Assembly: GCF_000187895.1 (NCBI RefSeq)
Contig: NZ_DS990118.1
Location: 62,001 to 126,000 of the forward strand
Direction: 5' to 3'
DNA: 64,000 nucleotides
Source of the DNA: Phocaeicola plebeius DSM 17135
GTDB lineage: Bacteria > Bacteroidota > Bacteroidia > Bacteroidales > Bacteroidaceae
Shown: positions 55,468 through 64,000 of the stretch, in pieces
How positions within the stretch are numbered: the first letter of the stretch is position 1
Layout of the letters: each line of letters starts with the position of its first letter
Notes under the pieces: generated by a model
What the model was told of the DNA's origin: nothing
Database searches by the model: none
What the model saw: only the letters and a program-made list of their open reading frames with translations
Made by a program: the position numbers and the translations under genes

Positions 55468-58400
55468 ATGAAAAAATATATAAAATGGGGTGGAATTGTA
55501 CTAGCAAGCCCATTTATCCTTTTTATAGTATTGTGTATATTAATCTATATACCTGCTGTCCAGAATTTTATCGTGGACAAAGCAACCTTCTATGCTTCGC
55601 AAGCTACAGGAATGAATATTCATATACAACGAATTTCACTTTCTTTTCCACTAAATTTAGTAGTCCATGAAACTACGGTTACCAATCCTCAGGATACACT
55701 CCTGAATGTAGAAAAGCTGACCGTAAAAATACAATTACTCCCTCTGGTAAAGAAGCAGATAGAGATTGATGGAGTGGAACTGAAAAACGCTTCGGTCAAT
55801 ACGGTTGACCTGATTGAAGGAATGTCTTTACAAGGAAACCTGGGAGAACTTTTCCTGAAATCACATGGAGTTGACTTGACGCCGGAAACTGCTATACTCA
55901 ACGAGCTCACACTGAAAGATGCCAATCTGAAGCTATGTCTGGCAGATACAACCGCACAAGATACCACTCAAAGTACACCTACATTCTGGAAGTTTAAATT
56001 AGAAAAGATTGATTTGGCCAATGTGGACTTTCAGATGGATATGCCGCTTGACTCCATGAATTTAGGGCTTACAGTCGGGAATGCTTCTTTAAGAGATGGA
56101 TTGGTTGACTTGCATAAAGCGGCTTATTCTGCTAAAGAATTTAAGCTTTTACAAAGTGGATTATACTATAACTCAGGGAATACACCTCCCATAGAGAAGG
56201 GATTGGATCCGTCACATATTGCAGTGACCGACATCAATTTGCAGATGGATTCTTTATACTATCAAGGGAATAATATCCGGGCATTACTGCACCAGTTCGA
56301 ACTTAAAGAGCGTTCGGGACTGGAAATCAAATCGACTGAGGGACAATTACAAGCAGACGAGAAAGCCATACGTGTGCCTTCTTTACAAATCAAAACGGCA
56401 AATTCTTTTCTGGCTCTCAAGGCTACGATAGACTGGTCGGTCACCGAACAGAATCAGGACGGCGTATTGAACGGGCAATTCATGGCAGAAATCGGTAAAG
56501 CAGACTTATTCAAGCTAATACCAGATATGCCGCAAGAATTTATTCAATCCTTCCCTGCGGCTCCATTACAAGTTCGTATCGGGGTAGATGGAAGTCTGAG
56601 TGACCTGAAACTGACCACTTGTCAGGTTAAAATTCCCGATTGTTTCCGGATGGAAATGGACGGAACGGTAAAAAATGTGCTCGACAGTCTTTCCAGAGAG
56701 GGAGTCATCAACCTAAATTCAGATTTCTACAAAATGGATTTTCTGAGTAGTCTGACCGGCGGAGTAGTTATTCCGTCAGGAATGAATATTCATGGAAAGG
56801 CCGGTATGAAAGGTAACGATTTATTTACTGAAACAACATTAAGCCAGCATGAGGGAAAAGTACAACTAAATGCCGAATACAACCTTCTTAAAGAGGCTTA
56901 TAAGGCAGATATACAAATCAATGAACTTAACCTGCATGATTTCCTGCCAGCTGATTCGTTGTTTTATCTCTCTGCTGGCATGCAACTTGAAGGAGCAGGA
57001 ACCGACATTTTTTCTAAACAAACTACATTAACAGCCAATGCCGGACTCAATCACCTTCAATGGGGAACTCGTATCTTTTCTGGCGTACAACTTAATGCAG
57101 CCCTGAAAGAATCTAAAGCGAATCTTAATCTGGATGTAAATGACAACCTGATGAACATTTCATCCCAGTTAGATGCATCTTTACACCCTTCTGCAATTGC
57201 TGCAGATATGTTGATTCAAGTGAAGAACCTGGATTTATACGGAATGGGATTGCTCAACTCTCCGTTAAAGACTACTGAAAATATAGATATTCAGTTGAAA
57301 ACGGACATGAAAAAGAGCCATGGTGTTCGTTTATCTGTAAAAGACATAAATTTAATTACTGAAAAAAAGACGTTTAAGACGAAAGACATACATTTCGGAT
57401 TCAGTACTGCACGCGATTCTATCAGAAGTTATGCGAATGCGGGCGACCTTACTTTTTTATTCAGAAGCCGAGGAGGTATTGATGAATTGGGTAGTCAGGT
57501 AACCAAGCTGACTGATGCACTGAGTACACAATGGAAGCAAAAATCAATTGATCAGGTAGCTCTTCGTGAGCTGTGGCCAGAAACCCAGTTCAGAATCTTT
57601 GCAGGGAAGGACAACCCTATTTCCAATACACTGGCCATCAAAAAGATAAATTTCGACCGCATGAATGTGAATATACGCACCTCCCCTGCAGAAGGATTGA
57701 ATGCATCTATGAATCTTTATGGATTAAGGACTGATAGTCTGGCTTTTGATACAATTTATTTTAATGCAACTCAGCAGCCAGAGAAGATTTTATTCAGTAG
57801 CGGAGTGATTGCCAATGACAAGCCGTTTCAGGAGGCATTCGATATTATGCTGAATGGAGATATTGGAGCTGACAAAGCAAATGCAACCATTGAATACCTG
57901 AACGGTAAAAAGGAATGTGGTGTAAATATAGGTATGGTGGCTGGTCTGCAAAAAGGTGGAATCAGTCTCCACATTACCCCATTTGATCCGATTCTGGTTT
58001 ACCGCAAATTTACGGTTAATCCAGATAATTACATCTACCTGAGAGATGACGGCCGTATTATGGCTAATTTATCCATCTATGATGAATTGCGGACAGGACT
58101 CAGCTTTTATTCTACCCCTGACTCTACGGCACGACAAGATCTGACTTTGTCTCTGAGCCAAATAAATATTGGAGAATTCAAACGAGTCATTCCATATATG
58201 CCTGATATAGAAGGTATCATCAACTCTGAAGCACATTATGTACAGACAGAGGAAGGCATGGATCAAATTTCACTTGAAAATAACATCAATAAGCTTAGCT
58301 ATAATGGAATAGCATTAGGGAATTGGGCTTTGAGTGCAGTTTATCTTCCTAAACAAAGCGGAGAGCAACATATCAACGGCCTCATCATGCAGAATGACAA

Positions 58401-60087
58401 CGAAATTATCAGCATAGAAGGATCATACTTCCCTGCAGAAAAGAAAGAACAGACAGAAGACAGAATTGATGCACGTATGGCATTACATCATTTTCCACTG
58501 GAAATAGCCAATTCTTTCATTCCGGGAAAAATGGCTATGTTAAGTGGAGATATTGATGGCACCATGCACATGACCGGTAATGCGTCACAACCTCTTATGA
58601 ATGGAAAAATCAATCTGGACAGTGTGAATATCTATGTTCCGCAAGCTTCTCTGAATCTTCGATTTGATGACAAGCCTGTGGAAATCAAAGATAGTAAGCT
58701 CACATTCAACCGCTTCAAGATATTCACAAAAGGAAAAACTCCGTTCACCATTGACGGAGATGTGGATATGGCAGATTTCAGCCAGATGAAGATGAATCTG
58801 AAAATGGACGCCAACAATTTTGAGTTGCTGAATGCCAAACAGACCAAACAATCGCTTGTATATGGAAAGTTGTACGTGGATTTCCACTCCACTCTCAAAG
58901 GTACGCCAGATAATATGAACATACGCGGTAATATGAATATCCTAGGTACAAGCAACTTTACCTATATCCTACAGGATTCTCCACTCACTGTAGAAGACCG
59001 TTTGGGGGAAACTGTAACCTTTACCAACTTCAGCGATACGACTTCTATACAAAGAAGAGCCCTTCCTGCACTTTCATTAGGAGGTATCGATATGCTAATG
59101 ACCTTACACATAGACGAGGGAGTGCAGTGCCGTGTCAATATGGATGAAAAAGGAAGCAATTACATGTATTTTGAAGGAGGTGGCGACTTGTCTTTCCAAT
59201 ATACTCCGGAAGGAAATATTATTCTAAACGGAAGATATTCTCTTCTAAGTGGAGAAATGAAATACCAGCTTCCAATTATCCAGTTAAAGACATTCCATAT
59301 TCAAAGCGGAAGTTACATACAATGGAGTGGAAATGCAATGAATCCCCTCATGAGTATAAAAGCCACGGAAAGAGTACGTTCTTCTGTTGCGCAAGAAGGA
59401 CAAGCTTCACGCATGGTCAACTTCGATGTGGGTGTAAACATTACCAATACACTGGAGAATTTAGGATTTACCTTTATTATTGATGCACCGGATGACGGTA
59501 CCATGCAAAACGAGTTGGCATCCATGTCGGCTGAAGAAAAGAATAAGGTAGCTGTAACCATGCTGGTAACAGGTATGTACCTGACAGAAGGTAGTACACT
59601 GGGAGGTGGTGGAAGCAGTGTCATGAACTCTTTCCTGCAAGACCAGATTTCTAAAGTGGCTGGAAGTGCCCTCAAGACTATTGATGTGAATTTCGGTATA
59701 GAAACCAATAACGGAGAAGAAACCGGCCAGACATCTACGGATTATAATTTCCAGTTTGCCAAGAGATTCTGGAACAACCGTATTCGAGTAGTGATTGGTG
59801 GAAAAGTATCCACAGGTAATAATGTGCAGCAGGACGAGTCTTTTATCGATAATATCTCATTGGAATATCGTTTGGACAACAGTGGTACCCGCTATGTAAA
59901 ACTTTTCCATGATAAGAATTACGAAAGTGTGCTTGATGGAGAAGTCATAGAAACCGGAGCCGGTATCGTATTACGTAAGAAAGTAAGTAAAGTAGGCGAA
60001 CTGTTTATTTTCAGAAAGAAGAAAAGACCACAGCCTGAAGTCGAAAAAAAAGAAGAAGATGAAAATGAGGAAGAGAAGAATAAATAA
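55468..60087 (+). CDS. tamB: TamB-like translocation and assembly module protein
   Basis: A protein of about 1539 residues anchored by one N-terminal membrane helix (about 8-28, 'WGGIVLASPFILFIVLCILIYI'), followed by a very long beta-rich periplasmic region as in AsmA/TamB lipid-conduit proteins, and a C-terminal TamB (DUF490) domain ('LIINGRYSLLSGEMKYQLP'-like, 'GDLSFQYTPEGNIILNGRYS', 'MFVNFDVGVNI'-like barrel edge) ending in a lysine/glutamate-rich tail. ATG 55468 is preferred; an in-frame ATG at 55453 would add five residues. TamB bridges the periplasm and works with an Omp85 partner, here the overlapping tamL. It functions in outer-membrane protein assembly or phospholipid transport. Confidence 0.9.
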   Translation: MKKYIKWGGIVLASPFILFIVLCILIYIPAVQNFIVDKATFYASQATGMNIHIQRISLSFPLNLVVHETTVTNPQDTLLNVEKLTVKIQLLPLVKKQIEIDGVELKNASVNTVDLIEGMSLQGNLGELFLKSHGVDLTPETAILNELTLKDANLKLCLADTTAQDTTQSTPTFWKFKLEKIDLANVDFQMDMPLDSMNLGLTVGNASLRDGLVDLHKAAYSAKEFKLLQSGLYYNSGNTPPIEKGLDPSHIAVTDINLQMDSLYYQGNNIRALLHQFELKERSGLEIKSTEGQLQADEKAIRVPSLQIKTANSFLALKATIDWSVTEQNQDGVLNGQFMAEIGKADLFKLIPDMPQEFIQSFPAAPLQVRIGVDGSLSDLKLTTCQVKIPDCFRMEMDGTVKNVLDSLSREGVINLNSDFYKMDFLSSLTGGVVIPSGMNIHGKAGMKGNDLFTETTLSQHEGKVQLNAEYNLLKEAYKADIQINELNLHDFLPADSLFYLSAGMQLEGAGTDIFSKQTTLTANAGLNHLQWGTRIFSGVQLNAALKESKANLNLDVNDNLMNISSQLDASLHPSAIAADMLIQVKNLDLYGMGLLNSPLKTTENIDIQLKTDMKKSHGVRLSVKDINLITEKKTFKTKDIHFGFSTARDSIRSYANAGDLTFLFRSRGGIDELGSQVTKLTDALSTQWKQKSIDQVALRELWPETQFRIFAGKDNPISNTLAIKKINFDRMNVNIRTSPAEGLNASMNLYGLRTDSLAFDTIYFNATQQPEKILFSSGVIANDKPFQEAFDIMLNGDIGADKANATIEYLNGKKECGVNIGMVAGLQKGGISLHITPFDPILVYRKFTVNPDNYIYLRDDGRIMANLSIYDELRTGLSFYSTPDSTARQDLTLSLSQINIGEFKRVIPYMPDIEGIINSEAHYVQTEEGMDQISLENNINKLSYNGIALGNWALSAVYLPKQSGEQHINGLIMQNDNEIISIEGSYFPAEKKEQTEDRIDARMALHHFPLEIANSFIPGKMAMLSGDIDGTMHMTGNASQPLMNGKINLDSVNIYVPQASLNLRFDDKPVEIKDSKLTFNRFKIFTKGKTPFTIDGDVDMADFSQMKMNLKMDANNFELLNAKQTKQSLVYGKLYVDFHSTLKGTPDNMNIRGNMNILGTSNFTYILQDSPLTVEDRLGETVTFTNFSDTTSIQRRALPALSLGGIDMLMTLHIDEGVQCRVNMDEKGSNYMYFEGGGDLSFQYTPEGNIILNGRYSLLSGEMKYQLPIIQLKTFHIQSGSYIQWSGNAMNPLMSIKATERVRSSVAQEGQASRMVNFDVGVNITNTLENLGFTFIIDAPDDGTMQNELASMSAEEKNKVAVTMLVTGMYLTEGSTLGGGGSSVMNSFLQDQISKVAGSALKTIDVNFGIETNNGEETGQTSTDYNFQFAKRFWNNRIRVVIGGKVSTGNNVQQDESFIDNISLEYRLDNSGTRYVKLFHDKNYESVLDGEVIETGAGIVLRKKVSKVGELFIFRKKKRPQPEVEKKEEDENEEEKNK

Positions 60088-62392
60088 ACTGTTACTGACA
60101 GGACTTCTGTTGTTTATCATAACCGGATGTTCCACAACCAAGCATCTTCCGGAAGACGAGTTGCTTTATATCGGTACACCGACTCCTAAAATTGTGGGAT
60201 ACAATGAAGCCGATAATGGAGAAGCAACTCTGGAAGAAGTACAAGGCGCATTGAACGTGGCACCGAACAATTCATTTTTCGGCAGCCCTAAGTATCGTAT
60301 TCCCTTCCCTTTGGGATTATGGGTGTATAACCGATTTGAACGATACGAAAAAGGCATTGGCAAATGGATTTTCAAGAAACTGGCCGCCGACCCGATTTAT
60401 GTATCTACCGTCAATCCTGATACCCGTACAAAGGTAGCAAGCAATGTTTTACGTGAGAATGGTTTTTTCCAAGGTAATGTGACAGTACAGGTAGATACTG
60501 CCAAGAATCCAAAGAAAGCCAAATTAAATTATACCATATACACCGGACAACGTTACAAGTTAGACTCCGTTACCTATGTAGGATTTTCACCCAAAGAAGA
60601 CAGTCTGATTCAGGCGACATATAGTAAACGCCTGCTAATAAAAAAAGATGCGTTCACTGTCAATAAACTGGACGAAGAAAGAAATCGCCTGGTAGAACTA
60701 TTCCGTAACAATGGATATTATTTCTATCGCCCTGACTTCATTACTTTCATGGCCGACACATTGATTCGTCCCGGTTACGTCAACTTAAGAGTTGTACAGA
60801 AACATAATATTCCGGAAGAGGGATTGCGTACTTACTACATTGGAAAGACAAGCATCAATCTGGTAGGACATAATGGAGAACAACCCAATGATTCATTGAA
60901 TTTTCATAACTTCACCATCAATTATGCAGGGAAAAAGCCGGGTATACGATATGGGGTACTCCGCCGACGCTTTCTTTATAAAAGCGGAGAAATGTATTCT
61001 CAGCAACGTCAGAACTATACCCAACAAGCATTGTCCAGATTAGGCGTATTCAAATACAATGATTTCAATTATACTCCTCGTCCGGGAAGAGATACCCTGG
61101 ACATTACGGTCAATGCCATGTTCGACCTACCTTACGACAGCGAACTGGAACTTAATGTCACCACCAAGAGTACCAAGCAAACAGGGCCGGGAGCCAAATT
61201 CAATCTTTCGAAAAAGAATTTCAAAAGAATGGGTGCTTCATTGAACTTAGAGTTGAAAGGTTCTTACGAATGGCAGACCAGCTCCACTGTAGACGGAGAA
61301 AGTTCTGTGATGAATTCTTACGAACTAGGGGCTGCCCTCTCTCTGAATTTTCCACGATTAGTCTTACCCTGGATTAAAAACCGGGTAGACCCCTTCCGTT
61401 TCCCATCTGAAACCAACTTTAAGATTTATGCAGAACAGGTAAACCGTGCCCGTTACTTCAAGATGTTGTCATTTGGAGGTACCGTATCCTATAGTTTTCA
61501 ACCGAAACGTAGCATCAAGCATACCGTAACTCCAATTCACTTGGCGTTCAACACCTTGCAGCACCGTACTGCACGCTTTGACTCCATTGCCAACGCTAAC
61601 CCGATGCTCTTCCATAGCTTGGACGACCAATTCATTCCGTCACTGACCTACACGGTTACTTACGACAATAGCTACCGGAAGAAAAAGAATCGTGTGTGGT
61701 GGGAAAATTCGCTCACCTCAGCCGGAAACGTGACATCCGTCATTTATGCAGCTTTTGGACAGAAATTCAGCAAAAAGGAGAAGGAACTATTGGGAAATCC
61801 GTTTGCACAGTTCCTGAAATATTCTTCAGAAGTAAGATATACCTACCACATCAGTGAAAAGCAGCAGTTAGCCACCCGACTGATGGGAGGTATGATATGG
61901 GCATACGGTAACAAGACAATTGCACCTTATAGTGAACAGTTCTATGTGGGAGGTGCCAACAGTATTCGTGCCTTTACCGTACGCTCCATCGGTCCGGGAA
62001 GATTCCATCCGGCCAACAACTCCGGTTATTCCTACGTAGATGAAACTGGAGACATTAAACTGGAAGCCAACCTGGAATACCGTTTCCGCATCTTATCCAA
62101 TTTTTTGGGCGGAAACTTAAACGGAGCTACCTTTTTAGATGCAGGAAACGTATGGCTAATGCGCAAAGATGAAGCTCGTCCCGGTGCAGAATTCAGTCTC
62201 CGACATTTCTTTGACAGCATAGCATTAGGAACTGGAGTCGGAATTCGTTATGATCTTTCCTTCCTGATTCTGAGACTGGACTTCGGCTTTGCCCTTCATG
62301 TGCCATACGACACCGAAAAGAGTGGATACTATAATATCCCTAAATTCAAGGACGGAATGGGTATTCATTTTGCCATTGGTTATCCTTTCTAA
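60059..62392 (+). CDS. tamL: Omp85-family lipoprotein TamL (BamA/TamA type)
   Basis: A 777-residue outer-membrane protein with lipoprotein signal peptide ('LLLTGLLLFIITGCSTTKHLP'), POTRA-like domains (about 140-370) and a C-terminal Omp85 barrel. The Omp85 loop-6 signature lies in 'VGGANSIRAFTVRSIGPG' (the (V/I)RG-F-type motif is here I-R-A-F), and the chain ends 'GIHFAIGYPF'. The gene starts inside the end of tamB (29-bp overlap), so translation is coupled. A lipid anchor on an Omp85 protein is the feature that distinguishes the Bacteroidota TamL from proteobacterial TamA. Confidence 0.92.
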   Translation: MKMRKRRINKLLLTGLLLFIITGCSTTKHLPEDELLYIGTPTPKIVGYNEADNGEATLEEVQGALNVAPNNSFFGSPKYRIPFPLGLWVYNRFERYEKGIGKWIFKKLAADPIYVSTVNPDTRTKVASNVLRENGFFQGNVTVQVDTAKNPKKAKLNYTIYTGQRYKLDSVTYVGFSPKEDSLIQATYSKRLLIKKDAFTVNKLDEERNRLVELFRNNGYYFYRPDFITFMADTLIRPGYVNLRVVQKHNIPEEGLRTYYIGKTSINLVGHNGEQPNDSLNFHNFTINYAGKKPGIRYGVLRRRFLYKSGEMYSQQRQNYTQQALSRLGVFKYNDFNYTPRPGRDTLDITVNAMFDLPYDSELELNVTTKSTKQTGPGAKFNLSKKNFKRMGASLNLELKGSYEWQTSSTVDGESSVMNSYELGAALSLNFPRLVLPWIKNRVDPFRFPSETNFKIYAEQVNRARYFKMLSFGGTVSYSFQPKRSIKHTVTPIHLAFNTLQHRTARFDSIANANPMLFHSLDDQFIPSLTYTVTYDNSYRKKKNRVWWENSLTSAGNVTSVIYAAFGQKFSKKEKELLGNPFAQFLKYSSEVRYTYHISEKQQLATRLMGGMIWAYGNKTIAPYSEQFYVGGANSIRAFTVRSIGPGRFHPANNSGYSYVDETGDIKLEANLEYRFRILSNFLGGNLNGATFLDAGNVWLMRKDEARPGAEFSLRHFFDSIALGTGVGIRYDLSFLILRLDFGFALHVPYDTEKSGYYNIPKFKDGMGIHFAIGYPF

Positions 62393-62459
62393 AAACAGAG
62401 TAAACTGTCTGACAAGAAAAATTAATGAAAATACAGATTCATGAATCAAAATAAATGGC

Positions 62460-62467
62460 TACCTTTG
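62460..62467 (+). promoter_or_regulatory. -7 box upstream of the small membrane protein gene
   Basis: TACCTTTG matches TAnnTTTG, 23 bp before the ATG at 62491. The -33 position carries ATTC, a weak match at 19-bp spacing. It lies inside the longer frame from 62455, which argues for the 62491 start. Confidence 0.5.
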
Positions 62468-62490
62468 CAACGTTTTTTGAAGGTATTAGC

Positions 62491-62898
62491 ATGAATAAGT
62501 GGAAGATTTTTGCTTGTATATCCCTAATTACTCTTATGAGCGTACTCGTAGGAGCAAACTTCTTTGCGCTTTATTCCACCGTGCTCAATGAGAACAATAC
62601 AACAGAGGAAAACCAATCGGCTGATTTCATCTACCAGCATCCGGACAATATTCCTTCGAAAACGCTTGACTTTCTGATAGCCAACAGACAAGCAGATATT
62701 CCGCAGAAAATTTTATTCATACAAACCCAGAAAAATTTGGACGGTAAGTTTTTCCTGCCTGTATTCTCGTTTGGACAAGACTTTATTTCCAGACCACCCA
62801 CACATTTAGGGCTGGTCTGTTCTGTATATTCCACACATCCTTATACACAATTAGATAAATTCTATTATCTATATACCCTCAAAAAAATCCTTATTTAA
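62491..62898 (+). CDS. Small hypothetical membrane-anchored protein
   Basis: A 135-residue protein with one N-terminal hydrophobic helix (about 5-28, 'IFACISLITLMSVLVGANFFAL') and a polar C-terminal domain that probably faces the periplasm. The start at 62491 is preferred over 62455 because a -7 box lies between them. I recognise no family. It sits between tamL and the nuo operon, and a role with either is only a guess. Confidence 0.55.
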   Translation: MNKWKIFACISLITLMSVLVGANFFALYSTVLNENNTTEENQSADFIYQHPDNIPSKTLDFLIANRQADIPQKILFIQTQKNLDGKFFLPVFSFGQDFISRPPTHLGLVCSVYSTHPYTQLDKFYYLYTLKKILI

Positions 62899-63010
62899 TA
62901 CTATCTAAGAACAGTTTAAAATAGATTGTTCCGATACATTGCAGACAGAGGCTTGCGGTGTAACGGAAGCAATTTGCCATCTATATGTATCATCAAAAAT
63001 TCTTAGATAT

Positions 63011-63361
63011 ATGTTTTTTACATTTATTATTGTCGTTATTCTGACTGCTATCGTCCTTGTTGTGGCAGCAATGACCATCGCAAAATTACTTGCTCCACGG
63101 TCATTCAATCCGCAGAAGGGAGAACCGTACGAATGTGGTATTCCTACGCGTGGACAATCATGGGTGCAATTCAAGGCAGGTTACTACCTGTTTGCTATCT
63201 TGTTCCTGATGTTCGACATTGAAACGGTATTTCTCTTTCCTTGGGCTGTAGTGGCAGACCAGGTAGGAGTATATGCACTGGTCAGTGTAGGTTTCTTCCT
63301 GGTAGTTTTAATTTTGGGCCTGGCATACGCCTGGCGGAAAGGAGCTCTTGAATGGAAGTAA
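63011..63361 (+). CDS. nuoA: NADH-quinone oxidoreductase subunit A
   Basis: A 116-residue membrane subunit with three hydrophobic helices. '[43 protein letters not shown]' spans the conserved loop (with the E-C-G motif) and TM2 that identify NuoA. ATG 63011 leads straight into TM1; the upstream in-frame TTG at 62939 adds an unrelated stretch. It overlaps nuoB by 10 bp. Confidence 0.95.
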   Translation: MFFTFIIVVILTAIVLVVAAMTIAKLLAPRSFNPQKGEPYECGIPTRGQSWVQFKAGYYLFAILFLMFDIETVFLFPWAVVADQVGVYALVSVGFFLVVLILGLAYAWRKGALEWK

Positions 63362-63933
63362 AAAAAGCTACCTCTATTCGTTCTATGGAGTATGAGGACT
63401 TCAAGAACAATGATTATCTAGAAGACATGGTACGTCGTCTGAACATGGACGGTGCCGGAATCGTACTGGGAACAGTGGACGAACTGATTAACTGGGGACG
63501 AAGCAATTCGCTCTGGAGTCTGACTTTCGGAACCAGCTGTTGTGCCATCGAATTTATGGCATTAGGCGCAGCCCGTTATGACATGGCCCGCTTTGGGTTT
63601 GAAGTAACCCGAAACTCTCCTCGTCAGGCCGATATGATCATGGTATTAGGAACCATCACACACAAAATGGCTCCGGTATTAAAACGTCTATATGACCAGA
63701 TGGCCGAACCTAAATACGTAGTAGCAGTAGGTGGATGTACCATCTCCGGAGGTCCTTTCATCAAATCTTACCACGTAGTAAACGGTATCGACAAGATTAT
63801 TCCGGTAGACGTGTACATTCCGGGATGTCCTCCCCGTCCGGAAGCATTCTTCTATGGCATGATGCAGCTTCAACGTAAAATCAAAGTGGAGCGCTTCTTA
63901 GGAGAAGTAAACCGTAAAGAAAAAGAGGAATAA
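63352..63933 (+). CDS. nuoB: NADH-quinone oxidoreductase subunit B
   Basis: A 193-residue peripheral subunit that holds the terminal N2 [4Fe-4S] cluster. The cluster cysteines are in '[12 protein letters not shown]', '[13 protein letters not shown]' and '[12 protein letters not shown]'. It starts within nuoA. Complex I in Bacteroides usually lacks NuoE-F-G, which cannot be checked here because the operon runs out of the window. Confidence 0.96.
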   Translation: MEVKKATSIRSMEYEDFKNNDYLEDMVRRLNMDGAGIVLGTVDELINWGRSNSLWSLTFGTSCCAIEFMALGAARYDMARFGFEVTRNSPRQADMIMVLGTITHKMAPVLKRLYDQMAEPKYVVAVGGCTISGGPFIKSYHVVNGIDKIIPVDVYIPGCPPRPEAFFYGMMQLQRKIKVERFLGEVNRKEKEE

Positions 63934-63953
63934 ACCCTACGTAAAAAGAAAAA

Positions 63954-64000
63954 ATGCAAATGGAAATTGAAAAAATAACAAGCATTATTCCTGAAGCCGA
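63954..64000 (+). CDS. Start of NADH-quinone oxidoreductase subunit C (or fused C/D), truncated by window end
   Basis: The frame from ATG 63954 (M-Q-M-E-I-E-K-I-T-S-I-I-P-E-A) is open to the window end, 20 bp after nuoB. Position in the operon suggests nuoC, which is fused to nuoD in Bacteroides; the visible 15 residues are too few to prove it. ATG 63960 is an alternative start. Confidence 0.6.
   Translation, partial: MQMEIEKITSIIPEA

Noticed and set aside
62939..63010. Longer nuoA starting at a TTG
   Set aside because: NuoA proteins begin with the first membrane helix, which starts at the ATG at 63011; the extra 24 residues are not family-like.

Overview
The window comes from a gut-type Bacteroidota chromosome, most likely Bacteroidaceae (Bacteroides or Phocaeicola); I cannot fix the species. 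The evidence is two SusC/SusD pairs, several outer-membrane barrels with a CarboxypepD-like plug domain, BACON-type and DUF4954 proteins, a TamB/TamL pair, and promoters of the Bacteroides type (TTTG, about 19 bp, TAnnTTTG) instead of sigma-70 boxes. Coding density is high and most operons end in clear intrinsic hairpin terminators.

Layout. 1-1234: 3' part of a secreted beta-helix protein. 1332-3606: divergent threonine-to-glycine pair (SDR-type threonine dehydrogenase and kbl). 3725-5146: RecD-like helicase. 5241-7313: pilin-like membrane protein, DUF3822 protein and rsmD. 7273-8706: cardiolipin synthase. 8806-13346: outer-membrane barrel protein, small membrane protein, aroB. 13455-13529: tRNA-Pro(GGG). 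13963-16667: NarL-type regulator and TPR histidine kinase. 17141-23904: a second barrel protein with a small CpxP/Spy-like periplasmic protein, followed by two paralogous LytS/LytTR two-component systems arranged tail to tail. 24083-29749: tripartite RND efflux operon. 29849-36557: BACON-like lipoprotein, M13 peptidase, ABC-F ATPase, BASS-like transporter. 36710-43277: class I fumarase, then the operon hflX - DUF4954 - TlpA-like thioredoxin. 43361-54238: SusC/SusD - tyrosine recombinase - headless SusC/SusD. 54431-62392: sugar nucleotidyltransferase, tamB, tamL. 62491-64000: small membrane protein, then nuoA, nuoB and the first codons of nuoC/D.

The most interesting region is 43361-54238. A complete SusC/SusD operon on the minus strand and a second SusC/SusD operon on the plus strand face each other across a tyrosine recombinase gene. 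The second SusC has an intact body of about 940 codons, but no signal peptide, no complete plug domain, no start codon other than an internal TTG, and no promoter. This geometry fits an ON/OFF nutrient-receptor switch in which inversion of the central 2.2 kb moves the promoter and N-terminus from one SusC body to the other. The caveat is that the inverted repeats I can see are imperfect (20 of 24 bases).

A second cluster of interest is the pair of inverted LytS/LytTR systems. Upstream of each presumed target operon (barrel protein on one side, RND pump on the other) lies a pair of direct repeats exactly 21 bp apart, with a GTT core pointing toward the target. This is the architecture expected of LytTR-family operators.
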